Source: Clostridia bacterium
Lineage (GTDB): Bacteria; Bacillota; Clostridia; Christensenellales; CAG-138
Direction of reading: 5' to 3'
Length of the DNA stretch: 59,379 bases
Assembly (NCBI GenBank): GCA_017395105.1
Contig: JAFPWD010000032.1
Coordinates: 1 to 59,379 of the forward strand
Shown: positions 24,876 to 31,850 of the stretch, one piece after another
How positions within the stretch are numbered: position 1 is the stretch's first letter
Layout: every line of letters starts with the position of its first letter
Notes under the pieces: generated by a model
Database searches by the model: none
What the model was told of the DNA's origin: nothing
Seen by the model: the letters and a program-made list of their open reading frames with translations, nothing else
Translations under genes and position numbers: made by a program

Positions 24876-25421
24876 TCAGAACGACGGGGGAGTGGCGACC
24901 CATATAAGTGTCGCCTCCCTCTTCGCGGGGTTCATAATATAATGAAGCTCCGTCGGTTTAAAGCAGAAGCTGTCGCCCTTTTTGAGCTTGAGGTTCCTGT
25001 CGCCAAGAACGAGCACGATACTGCCCGAGAGAACGTAGCCGAACTCCTCGCCCTCGTGGGGATCGTCCTCGTATGTGGAGCCGCCGGGCTCGAGTGTCAC
25101 GAGGATAGGCTCAAGCGCGTTCTTTTGAGCGTTCGGAACGAGCCAGCATATCTTGGAATGGAGCTCGTCATCGCTGCTCTCGAACATATCCTCAGGTGTG
25201 AAAACTACCTTCTCGTTGTCGTCGCTTGCCGTGAAAAATGCGGCGGTGTCGGTTCCGAGCGCCTCGAGGATGTCCACGAGCGTGGCGATGGAGGGGGAGG
25301 TAAGGTTTCTTTCAAGCTGCGAGATGAAGCCCTTTGAAAGCTCCGTTCGCGCGGCAAGCTCTTCCTGCGTGAGTCCGAGCTTTAGCCTTGTTTGCTTGAT
25401 TTTTGCTCCAATATCGACCAT
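24876..25421 (-). CDS. XRE-family regulator with C-terminal cupin, probable polyamine-operon regulator
   Basis: A 181-residue regulator. The helix-turn-helix spans about residues 5-60 (IGAKIKQTRLKLGLTQEELA, then SKGFISQLERNLTSPSIATL). A cupin sensor domain lies at about 105-178 (PHEGEEFGYVLSGSIVLVLG, ending FKPTELHYIMNP). This architecture is shared with PuuR-like regulators. Being first in the operon before potA suggests it senses polyamine and controls its own operon. Upstream lie repeated TAAAC-N5-GTTTA palindromes that could be its operators. Ligand and DNA target are inference. Confidence 0.85.
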   Translation of the reverse strand: MVDIGAKIKQTRLKLGLTQEELAARTELSKGFISQLERNLTSPSIATLVDILEALGTDTAAFFTASDDNEKVVFTPEDMFESSDDELHSKICWLVPNAQKNALEPILVTLEPGGSTYEDDPHEGEEFGYVLSGSIVLVLGDRNLKLKKGDSFCFKPTELHYIMNPAKREATLIWVATPPSF

Positions 25422-25521
25422 GATTCCGCCTCCTTTCCGAGAATCGACAGCATTGGCGGCGCAAAAGCTCTTTTCGCGCCAACAGCCGCACCATATCCGA
25501 AGAAACTTGGTAACGGCTGAC

Positions 25522-25536
25522 TAAACATCGGGTTTA
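25522..25536. promoter_or_regulatory. TAAAC-N5-GTTTA palindrome (distal site)
   Basis: TAAAC ATCGG GTTTA, perfect 5-bp arms. It lies in the untranslated leader of potR, 44 bp (centre to centre) from an identical arrangement at 25566-25580. Confidence 0.5.
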
Positions 25537-25565
25537 ACGCCATCAAGGCGCATGTGACAGTTAAA

Positions 25566-25592
25566 TAAACTTTGAGTTTAACTTCACTAAAC
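25566..25592. promoter_or_regulatory. TAAAC-N5-GTTTA palindrome plus third half-site (proximal operator)
   Basis: TAAAC TTTGA GTTTA followed seven bases later by another TAAAC. It begins just inside the predicted transcription start of the potR promoter, a typical repressor position. A further TAAAC overlaps the -10. Confidence 0.55.
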
Positions 25593-25602
25593 AACGAATG
25601 AT

Positions 25603-25631
25603 ATTAAACCATTATTCCGCGCGTTTGTCAA
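25603..25631 (-). promoter_or_regulatory. Promoter of the potRABCD operon
   Basis: On the minus strand a perfect TTGACA is followed after 17 bp by TTTAAT. This is the best consensus promoter on that side of the region. Confidence 0.75.
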
Positions 25632-25915
25632 TACCTCGACAACAATATACATTTGCAAAAAAACACAACGGTTGTTTTAGATTTTTTATGATGATCCAAA
25701 GCAAGCAAAACAGCGGCGGCAAAGTCCGCCAAACGCACTTGCAAAATGCGCTCAAGCTGAGCTTTGAGCGAGAAAGAGAGCATGCGCGATATGCGTGTTT
25801 GAGTCGCTTTGAGTATAAAAAGTTAAGAACAGCCGCTCGTGGACGGCTTCTGTGATAAAATGCGGCGCTTGAAATAGATATTTGCCGAAAATTAAGATAT
25901 ATTTGAAAATTGGCT

Positions 25916-25944
25916 TTGCCAATGCGCCCATATAGTGCTATAAT
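25916..25944 (+). promoter_or_regulatory. Promoter of the vor/kor operon
   Basis: TTGCCA, 17 bp, TATAAT. A small TGCGGC/GCCGCA hairpin lies in the leader at 25958-25973, before a strong AGGAGG site. Confidence 0.75.
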
Positions 25945-25994
25945 ATGTTTGTACTCATGCGGCATGCGCCGCAAATATTAAGGAGGTTCCTTAT

Positions 25995-26204
25995 ATGGTC
26001 AAACTCACCATTGATGAAAGTCGCTGCAAGGGCTGCGGCCTGTGCGTGCGTGCATGTCCGAAGAAGATCCTCGAACTTGCAAAGAACAAGCTCAACGAAA
26101 AGGGATACCATCCCGCTCAGATGATGGATATTGAGGCATGTGTTGCCTGCGCAAGCTGCGCAAGAACCTGCCCTGATGCCGTTATCACCATCGAGAAAGA
26201 ATAG
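25995..26204 (+). CDS. 2-oxoacid:ferredoxin oxidoreductase delta subunit (2x[4Fe-4S])
   Basis: A 69-residue ferredoxin-like subunit with two cluster motifs, CKGCGLCVRACP near residue 12 and CVACASCARTCP near residue 48. Such subunits carry electrons from the thiamine site to external ferredoxin. It is the first of four tightly spaced genes (delta, alpha, beta, gamma) and has a strong AGGAGG site. The lack of other domains rules out a longer polyferredoxin. The operon is probably for branched-chain 2-oxoacids or 2-oxoglutarate; the subunit itself does not decide. Confidence 0.9.
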   Translation: MVKLTIDESRCKGCGLCVRACPKKILELAKNKLNEKGYHPAQMMDIEACVACASCARTCPDAVITIEKE

Positions 26205-26219
26205 TAGGAGGAAACGAAA

Positions 26220-27290
26220 ATGGCAAAGAAATTGATGAAGGGCTGCGAAGCGGTCGCTGAAGCCGCCATTCAGGCCGGCTGCCACTACTTCTTCGGCTAT
26301 CCCATCACCCCTCAGAACGATATTCCCGAGTACATGGCCGCGCGCCTTCCCAAGGTCGGAGGATGCTTCCTTCAGGCCGAGAGCGAGGTTGCCGCTATCA
26401 ATATGGTCTACGGTGCTGCCGCTTCCGGCGCACGAGTCATGACAAGCTCCTCCAGCCCCGGCGTTTCCCTCAAGCAGGAAGGCATGAGCTATCTCGCCGG
26501 TGCCGAGCTTCCCTGTGTTGTTGTGAACATGGTTCGCGGCGGCCCGGGTCTCGGTTCCATCCAGCCTTCGCAGGGCGACTATTTCCAGGCCACCCGCGGC
26601 GGCGGTCACGGCGACTATCACCCCATCGTTCTGGCTCCCTCCTCCGTTCAGGAAGCGGTCGATATGATGCAGGATGCATTCGACCTTGCGGACGTTTACC
26701 GCACCCCCGTCATGATCCTTGCGGACGGCATCATCGGTCAGATGATGGAGCCCGTTGAGTTCCATGAGAGCACCTCAAAGCGCGAGCTTCCCAAGAAGGA
26801 TTGGGCAGCCACCGGCTGGAATCCCGCTTCGGGTCGTCCCCGAGCGATCGTCAACTCCCTCTATATCGAGGTAGACGAGCTTCAGGAGCTGAACGACAGG
26901 CTCCAGGCAAGGTATAAGATCATTCGTGAGACCGAAGCCAAGGCGGAGCTCTACAACACCGACGGCGCGGAGATCATCGTTTGCGCATACGGCACTGTTG
27001 CCCGTATCTGCAAATCCGCCATCGCCATCTGCGAGAAGAAGGGCGTTAAGGTCGGTCTTGTTCGTCCCATCACCGTATGGCCCTTCCCCGAGAAGCAGCT
27101 CAAAGAGGTTATGGATCAGCCCTCCGTCAAGAAGGCGATCACCGTTGAGATCAGCGCAGGTCAGATGGTTGAGGATGTTCGTCTCACCGTAAACGGCGCA
27201 AAGCCCGTTGAATTCTTCGGCAAGCCCGGCAGCTACACGCCCACCGCCGAGGAGATCGCCGAATACATCATGAAATCGAGGGAGGCTTAA
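26220..27290 (+). CDS. vorB: 2-oxoacid:ferredoxin oxidoreductase alpha subunit (VorB/KorA type)
   Basis: A 356-residue subunit starting AKKLMKGCEAVAEAAIQAGC, with FFGYPITPQNDIPEYMA, AESEVAAINMVYGAAASGAR and MTSSSSPGVSLKQEGMSYLA. These are characteristic of the alpha subunit of 2-oxoacid oxidoreductases of the VorB subgroup. It binds CoA and oxoacid at the interface with the beta subunit. The enzyme oxidatively decarboxylates a 2-oxoacid to the acyl-CoA while reducing ferredoxin, which the Rnf complex of this genome could oxidise. The VOR versus KOR distinction is by overall resemblance only. Confidence 0.85.
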   Translation: MAKKLMKGCEAVAEAAIQAGCHYFFGYPITPQNDIPEYMAARLPKVGGCFLQAESEVAAINMVYGAAASGARVMTSSSSPGVSLKQEGMSYLAGAELPCVVVNMVRGGPGLGSIQPSQGDYFQATRGGGHGDYHPIVLAPSSVQEAVDMMQDAFDLADVYRTPVMILADGIIGQMMEPVEFHESTSKRELPKKDWAATGWNPASGRPRAIVNSLYIEVDELQELNDRLQARYKIIRETEAKAELYNTDGAEIIVCAYGTVARICKSAIAICEKKGVKVGLVRPITVWPFPEKQLKEVMDQPSVKKAITVEISAGQMVEDVRLTVNGAKPVEFFGKPGSYTPTAEEIAEYIMKSREA

Positions 27291-27292
27291 TT

Positions 27293-28039
27293 ATGCAGAC
27301 TGTGTTTAAGAAAACCCCTGTTTTGACCGATGCCATCCTGCACTATTGCCCCGGCTGCGGTCACGGAATAGTTCATAGGCTCGTTGCCGAAGTTATCGAG
27401 GAGCTCGGGATCCAGGATCGCACCGTTGCGTACGTTCCCGTTGGCTGCGCGGTATTCGGCTATAAGTACTTTAATGTAGACAGCGTTGAGGCCGCCCACG
27501 GCAGAGCACCCGCCGCCGCTACCGGCACCAAGCGCACCGATCCCAACAGGGTCGTGTTCACCTATCAGGGCGACGGCGACCTTGCCTCCATCGGCGCTGC
27601 TGAGATCGTTCACGCCGCACACCGCGGTGAGAAGATCACCACTATCTTCATCAACAACGCTATCTACGGCATGACCGGCGGTCAGATGGCTCCCACCACC
27701 CTTGTGGGTCAGAAGACCACCACCAGCCCCTACGGCCGCGATGAGAACCACTGCGGCAAGCCCATCCGTATCGCCGAGATGCTCGCCACCATCGAGGGCA
27801 GCGCCTATATCGAGCGCGTTGCGGTAAACACCCCCGCAAACATCGTTAAGGCGAAGAAGGCCATCAAGAACGCTTTCGAGTGCCAGCTCGCGGGCAAGGG
27901 CTTCAGCCTTGTTGAAGTGCTCTCCAACTGCCCCACCAACTGGGGTATGAGCCCTGTCGAGTCCATGGAATGGCTCGAGCAGAACATGATCCCGTACTAT
28001 CCTCTTGGAGTCAAGAAGGATATCACTAAGGAGGTATAA
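27293..28039 (+). CDS. vorA: 2-oxoacid:ferredoxin oxidoreductase beta subunit, thiamine diphosphate-binding
   Basis: A 248-residue subunit with the thiamine-binding motif GDGDLASIG ending in NNAIYGMTGGQMAP. The opening CPGCGHGIVHRLVAEVIEEL is the usual Cys-containing beta N-terminus. FAGVNTP-like segments and LVEVLSNCPTNWGMSPVES close the protein. It follows the alpha gene by two bases and is preceded by GGGAGGCTTAATT. Together with alpha, gamma and delta it makes a complete enzyme. The gene name follows the VOR convention and is tentative. Confidence 0.88.
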   Translation: MQTVFKKTPVLTDAILHYCPGCGHGIVHRLVAEVIEELGIQDRTVAYVPVGCAVFGYKYFNVDSVEAAHGRAPAAATGTKRTDPNRVVFTYQGDGDLASIGAAEIVHAAHRGEKITTIFINNAIYGMTGGQMAPTTLVGQKTTTSPYGRDENHCGKPIRIAEMLATIEGSAYIERVAVNTPANIVKAKKAIKNAFECQLAGKGFSLVEVLSNCPTNWGMSPVESMEWLEQNMIPYYPLGVKKDITKEV

Positions 28040-28041
28040 GT

Positions 28042-28581
28042 ATGCTTTGGACTAACATTTTCGCCGGCTTCGGCGGTCAGGGCGTTCTGCTCATCGGTCA
28101 GCTTCTCGCCTATGCAGGAATGTACGAAGGCAAGAACGTAAGCTGGCTCCCCTCCTACGGCCCCGAGATGCGCGGCGGCACTGCGAACTGCTCCGTCGTC
28201 GTTTCCGACGAGCCCATCGCTTCGCCTGTTCTCTCCATGGCTGATTGCGTTATCGCGATGAACACCCCCTCGCTCGACAAGTTCGAGTCCTGCGTAAACC
28301 CCGGCGGCAAGCTCTTCATCAACAGCTCCATCATTGAGAAGAAGGCCACCCGCACCGATATCGAGGTCTACTACGTTCCCTGCAACGAGGTCGCCGATCA
28401 GCTCGGCAACCCCAAGGTAGCGAACATGGCGATGCTCGGCGCTTATCTTGAGGCCACCAAGGCCGCCAAGACCGAGAGCGTTCTCGATGCGCTGCTCTAT
28501 AAGCTCGGCGAGAAGAAGGCGCACCTCATTCCCCTCAACCGTGAGGCAATAGAAAAGGGTGCCGAGAGCATCAAGAAATAA
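28042..28581 (+). CDS. 2-oxoacid:ferredoxin oxidoreductase gamma subunit
   Basis: A 179-residue gamma subunit. The N-terminus [20 protein letters not shown], then [36 protein letters not shown] and a C-terminal [16 protein letters not shown] are standard for the family. It binds the CoA-side domain of the heterotetramer. An AAGGAGG site precedes it, two bases after the beta stop. A terminator follows, so the operon ends here with four genes. Confidence 0.9.
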   Translation: MLWTNIFAGFGGQGVLLIGQLLAYAGMYEGKNVSWLPSYGPEMRGGTANCSVVVSDEPIASPVLSMADCVIAMNTPSLDKFESCVNPGGKLFINSSIIEKKATRTDIEVYYVPCNEVADQLGNPKVANMAMLGAYLEATKAAKTESVLDALLYKLGEKKAHLIPLNREAIEKGAESIKK

Positions 28582-28597
28582 TCACGCTTTGTTTATC

Positions 28598-28634
28598 AAA
28601 ACCGGCGTCCCCTTTGGGATGCCGGTTTTGAGTA
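28598..28634 (+). terminator. Terminator of the vor operon
   Basis: AAAACCGGC and GCCGGTTTT form a nine-base stem with a 14-nt loop. The U-tract is part of the second arm. It lies 17 bases past the gamma stop. Confidence 0.75.
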
Positions 28635-28664
28635 GCGAATAGCGAATAGTGAATAGTGAATAGC
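28633..28664. repeat. Heptanucleotide tandem repeat TAG[C/T]GAA
   Basis: Two TAGCGAA and two TAGTGAA units follow each other without gaps, then TAGCTGA. Such heptamer strings occur between genes in several Clostridia and are prone to slippage. Confidence 0.75.
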
Positions 28665-28747
28665 TGAGATCGATATCCCCGCGGGATATCTTCGAAAATA
28701 TGTTTTGAGCGAACCTGAAACCGAGTAAGAGCATACGGGGGCCGATC

Positions 28748-29146
28748 ATGGAAAATGAAAACAAAATGAATAGCAATATTATCCCGAGCGCCGAGCATCC
28801 GGCATACTGTGGCTTCGACTGCGGGCGCTGTCCGGTCTACCGCGCCACGGCCGATAACGATGTGCAGCTGAAGCGGGAGCTTATCAAAAAGTACTCCACA
28901 CCCGAAAGGCAGCTCACCGAGGCGGATATAAGCTGCCTTGGCTGCAAGGCGGAGAAGCGGTATCTTCACGCCTACTGTGAGGAGTGCGCTATAAGGCTCT
29001 GCGCCGTGCGGCACGAAGTTTCATATAACTGCGGCGAATGTGAAAGCTATCCTTGCTCCGAGATCAAAAAGAGGATACCGGCTGAAGGGGAGAGCAGGGC
29101 AAATATGGATGCTGTGAACCGCGCAAAGCTTGCAATGGATAATTGA
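28748..29146 (+). CDS. DUF3795-type cysteine-rich protein
   Basis: A 132-residue cytoplasmic protein rich in cysteine pairs: AYCGFDCGRCPVY near residue 18, CLGCKAEK, HAYCEECAIRLCAVR and NCGECESYPCSEI. The spacing (CGxxCxxCP at the start and CxxC pairs later) matches DUF3795 proteins, suspected to bind zinc or an Fe-S cluster. Their function is unknown. The ATG has GGGGG seven bases upstream, a moderate site. The gene stands alone between the vor terminator and the dockerin cluster. Confidence 0.7.
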   Translation: MENENKMNSNIIPSAEHPAYCGFDCGRCPVYRATADNDVQLKRELIKKYSTPERQLTEADISCLGCKAEKRYLHAYCEECAIRLCAVRHEVSYNCGECESYPCSEIKKRIPAEGESRANMDAVNRAKLAMDN

Positions 29147-29226
29147 GCGAAGCTGAGGAATGCCGATACTTTAATATTACTGCGTATCGTAAAGAAATAA
29201 TATACGAAAACGCGGGCGGTAAACCG

Positions 29227-29255
29227 TTGAAAAGTCACTCGTTTTGTTATACAAT
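29227..29255 (+). promoter_or_regulatory. Promoter for the thioredoxin-dockerin cluster
   Basis: TTGAAA, 17 bp, TACAAT, about 44 bp before the first start codon. Confidence 0.65.
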
Positions 29256-29299
29256 ACAATATAGGATAAAATCCTAACCAAATCCAAGGAGGAAAAAAC

Positions 29300-30067
29300 A
29301 TGAAAAGGATCCTTTCGCTGATGCTCGCTGCGGTTCTTGCACTCGGCATCGTATCCCCGGCGCTTGCCAAGACCACGCCCGAGCTACCTACCCGCGGCGA
29401 TGCCATCGGCATGAACATCTCCGACTTCGCTACCGTCGATCTGGAAAACAACCCCGTTGACGGCTCCATCTTCCGTGAAAACACTCTCACCGTTGTAAAT
29501 ATGTGGGCAACCTGGTGCGGTCCGTGCCGCAGCGAGATGCCGCATTTTCAGACCGTTCATGAAACCTACAGCGCAACTCCCGAGGATGATGTTATGATGC
29601 TCGGCGTTCTGCTCATCAATGGCTCGTCAACCGTAACCACCGGAAGGCAGTTTCTCTCTCAGAACGGCATAACCTTCTATAATATTGTCCATTGCAACAC
29701 CTTTATCGACGTCCTTTACACCACTGATGACAACAACACCGGCTCTGTCAGCATACCGCAGACTGTTTTTGTGGACAGAAACGGCGTTATCCGCGATCAT
29801 TTCGTTGGCGCATTCAGCAGCTATGCGCAGCTTGATTATTTCGTTTCCGATTGGCTCGAGACCCTTCTTGACGAAGAAGCAAATGCGATCACTCCGGGCG
29901 ACGTTGACAGCGACGGCAGCGTTGCCATTGGCGATGCCGTGATCGTTATGCGTATGGCTATGGGTCTTGCTGAAGAAAGCAACATCGATGCTGCGGATAT
30001 CAACGGCAACGGCAGCGTGGACATCGGCGATGCCGTTCAGATACTGCGCATGGCGATGGGTCTGTAA
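29300..30067 (+). CDS. Secreted TlpA/ResA-like thioredoxin-fold protein with dockerin-like domain, copy 1
   Basis: A 255-residue exported protein. A Sec signal peptide (cleavage after about residue 23, SPALA) leads into a thioredoxin-fold domain with a CGPC active site at C73/C76 and a cis-proline in SIPQTVFVDRNG. From residue 200 there is a dockerin-like module of two EF-hand-type calcium loops, DVDSDGSVAIGD and DINGNGSVDIGD, each followed by a short amphipathic helix VMRMAMGL or ILRMAMGL. Dockerins bind cohesins in cellulosome-like assemblies. Here the redoxin would be held on a surface scaffold; no cohesin gene is in the window. It has an AAGGAGG site and is the most diverged of three tandem copies. 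Confidence 0.85.
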   Translation: MKRILSLMLAAVLALGIVSPALAKTTPELPTRGDAIGMNISDFATVDLENNPVDGSIFRENTLTVVNMWATWCGPCRSEMPHFQTVHETYSATPEDDVMMLGVLLINGSSTVTTGRQFLSQNGITFYNIVHCNTFIDVLYTTDDNNTGSVSIPQTVFVDRNGVIRDHFVGAFSSYAQLDYFVSDWLETLLDEEANAITPGDVDSDGSVAIGDAVIVMRMAMGLAEESNIDAADINGNGSVDIGDAVQILRMAMGL

Positions 30068-30112
30068 GACTTTTTAACCGAAACCGATAGATTTTCAAGA
30101 AAGGAAAAGCGT

Positions 30113-30853
30113 ATGAAAAAGATTATTGCTATAGCTATGGCGGCGCTTCTCGCTCTTTCGAGCTTTGCCGTTGCTTCCGCTAAGACCGTTGACGGCACGC
30201 GTGAGGCGATCGGCATGAGCATTGCCGGCTTCTCAACCCAGGATCTCTACGGCAACCCTGTAACGAGCGATATCCTTGACGATGTGGTTTGCACCGTTGT
30301 CAACGAATGGGCGACCTGGTGCGGCCCCTGCGTAGCCGAGATGCCGCATATCCAGGCGATGCATGAGTATTACAGCTCCACACACGAGGCGGACGTTCAG
30401 ATCATCGGCTCCGTGTACGTTTCAGGCTCCTGCACCCCCACGAGCGCATTGCAGTTCCTTGAGTCCAACGGCTATACCTGGCTGAACGTGCGTGAGGACA
30501 GCATCCTCGCGAACGCGTTCAACACCACCCAATCCATCCCCTCCACCCTGATCGTGGATCGCCAAGGCGTTATTCGCGACCACTGGGTCGGCAGCTTCTC
30601 AAGCTCCGCTCAGCTTCAGAACTTCATAGACGGCTGGTATCAGACCCTGCTCGAAGAGGAGGGCGGCCCCGAAGTCATCCCCGGCGACATGGATGCCAGC
30701 GGCAGCGTTGAAATGGGCGATGCGGTGCTTGCGCTGCGTATGTCTCTCGGTCTGATTGAGGCAGCCAACCTCGAGGCCGGCGATTTCAACGGCAATGGCA
30801 ATATGGACGTTTCGGATGCCATTCAGATCCTGCGCATGGCGATGGGACTTTGA
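30113..30853 (+). CDS. Secreted TlpA/ResA-like thioredoxin-fold protein with dockerin-like domain, copy 2
   Basis: A 246-residue homologue of copies 1 and 3. Its signal peptide ends near SFAVASA. The active site is CGPC at C70/C73, in a VNEWATWCGPCVAEMPH context. A third cysteine occurs in SGSCTPTSA. The cis-proline segment is SIPSTLIVDRQGVIRDHWVG. The C-terminal dockerin-like loops are DMDASGSVEMGD and DFNGNGNMDVSD, followed by ALRMSLGL and ILRMAMGL helices. It is separated from copy 1 by 45 bases with AAGGAAAAGCG as ribosome binding site. It is closer to copy 3 than to copy 1. Surface disulfide exchange is inferred. Confidence 0.85.
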   Translation: MKKIIAIAMAALLALSSFAVASAKTVDGTREAIGMSIAGFSTQDLYGNPVTSDILDDVVCTVVNEWATWCGPCVAEMPHIQAMHEYYSSTHEADVQIIGSVYVSGSCTPTSALQFLESNGYTWLNVREDSILANAFNTTQSIPSTLIVDRQGVIRDHWVGSFSSSAQLQNFIDGWYQTLLEEEGGPEVIPGDMDASGSVEMGDAVLALRMSLGLIEAANLEAGDFNGNGNMDVSDAIQILRMAMGL

Positions 30854-30866
30854 TAACGGTTTTTCG

Positions 30867-30889
30867 GCCGCAGCTCGGGCTGCGGCCTG
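30867..30889 (+). other. Hairpin between copies 2 and 3
   Basis: GGCCGCAG and CTGCGGCC form a perfect stem around CTCGGG-type loop bases, preceded by a T-run and followed by an A-rich tract. It lacks a downstream U-tract, so it is probably a processing or partial attenuation point between the genes. Confidence 0.45.
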
Positions 30890-30907
30890 AATAAACAAAA
30901 AAATACT

Positions 30908-31669
30908 TTGAAAGGAGATAGACAAATGAAGAAATTCCTCGCTGTTCTTCTGTCTGCATTTCTCACCCTCTCAAGCTTCGGCCTCGTTTTTGCCGAAACG
31001 GTCGATGCTTCCCGCAACGGAGTTGGCATTGATATTTCCGACTTCTCCACACGCGATCTCTATGCCAATACTGTGACCGGAGAGATCTTCGGCGATGCCG
31101 TTTGCACGGTCATCAACGAATGGGCTACATGGTGCGTTCCCTGCGTTGCTGAGCTGCCTCATTTTCAGGAGCTGCATGAGCATTACAGCAGCACCACCGA
31201 GGCTGACGTTCAGGTGCTCGGCGCAGTGTACATTTCCATAAGCTGCACTCCCACGAGTGCAAGAGAGCTCGTTGAAGAGCACGGCTATACCTTCACAAAC
31301 GTTATTTTGGATTCCGTGCTTGACAGCGCGTTCGATACCGAGAATAACGGCGTTCCCGCAACGCTCATCGTGGATCGTCACGGCGTTGTGCGCGCTCATG
31401 TGAACGGCAGCTTTGCAAGCTCCGAACAGCTTCGCGGCTTCGTTGACAGCTGGTATGAGATACTGCTTGCAGAGGAATCCCAGGGCGCAACAGGCGATAT
31501 CAACGGCAACGGCACCGTCGAGATGCTCGATGCGGTGCTCGCATTGCGCATGTCTATGAGCATTATCGAGGCTTACAACGTTTCCGCAGGTGATATCAAC
31601 GGCAACGGAAGCATCGATATGTCCGATGCGGTTGTGATCCTTCGCATGTCGATGGGAATTGCAAACTGA
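30908..31669 (+). CDS. Secreted TlpA/ResA-like thioredoxin-fold protein with dockerin-like domain, copy 3
   Basis: A 253-residue homologue with a signal peptide ending near FGLVFA. The redox motif is CVPC (C76/C79), an altered dipeptide between the cysteines, so its redox potential may differ from the CGPC copies. A conserved Cys in SISCTPTSA is shared with copy 2 only. The cis-proline is in GVPATLIVDRHG. The dockerin-like calcium loops are DINGNGTVEMLD and DINGNGSIDMSD, with ALRMSMSI and ILRMSMGI helices. A strong GAAAGGAG site precedes it and a terminator follows. It is the last member of the tandem array. Confidence 0.85.
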   Translation: MKGDRQMKKFLAVLLSAFLTLSSFGLVFAETVDASRNGVGIDISDFSTRDLYANTVTGEIFGDAVCTVINEWATWCVPCVAELPHFQELHEHYSSTTEADVQVLGAVYISISCTPTSARELVEEHGYTFTNVILDSVLDSAFDTENNGVPATLIVDRHGVVRAHVNGSFASSEQLRGFVDSWYEILLAEESQGATGDINGNGTVEMLDAVLALRMSMSIIEAYNVSAGDINGNGSIDMSDAVVILRMSMGIAN

Positions 31670-31698
31670 TCCGCATCGATATCAACCCTATATCATTC

Positions 31699-31733
31699 GG
31701 CCGGCCGCATGAACTGCGGTCGGTCGTTTATTT
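31699..31733 (+). terminator. Terminator of the thioredoxin-dockerin cluster
   Basis: GGCCGGCCGCA and TGCGGTCGGTC pair with two G-U pairs around TGAAC and are followed by GTTTATTT. Confidence 0.7.
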
Positions 31734-31752
31734 AAAAATTTTGCAGCGGGAG

Positions 31753-31780
31753 TTACAAACTCGCCGATATGTGGTATAAT
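31753..31780 (+). promoter_or_regulatory. Promoter for nadE-dnaX-hisS
   Basis: TTACAA, 16 bp, TATAAT, about 70 bp upstream of nadE. Confidence 0.55.
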
Positions 31781-31850
31781 GATAAATGTTGAAATGGGCG
31801 CTCAACGCGCCATGTGAACCTAAAAACCAATATCAAACCGGAGAACTGCT

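Larger units (their letters stand above)
25422..25994. other. Divergent intergenic region between the pot and vor operons
   Basis: This 573-bp stretch has no convincing gene. It holds the minus-strand promoter and palindromes for the pot operon (25522-25631) and the plus-strand vor promoter (25916-25944). The middle 280 bases contain three short inverted repeats (GGCGG/CCGCC at 25715-25730, CGCTCAA/TTGAGCG at 25749-25770, and one weak palindrome near 25668) but no promoter that would suggest a transcript. A short open frame here shows no ribosome binding site. Confidence 0.6.

Noticed and set aside
25598-25855. Open frame of 85 codons in the pot-vor intergenic region
   Set aside because: No ribosome binding site, no domain pattern, composition unlike real genes here, and it overlaps the pot promoter.
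25938-26765. Minus-strand frame of 275 codons opposite vorB and the delta subunit
   Set aside because: Crosses two well-identified genes and their promoter; sequence is low-complexity mirror text.
28571-29014. Minus-strand open frame spanning the heptamer repeat and the DUF3795 gene
   Set aside because: It arises from the repeat (YSLFTIRYSLL pattern) and runs antisense to a gene with proper Cys motifs.
29300-31669. Horizontal transfer of the thioredoxin-dockerin triplet
   Set aside because: Codon use and base composition look like the flanks, and no integrase, transposase or flanking repeat is present.
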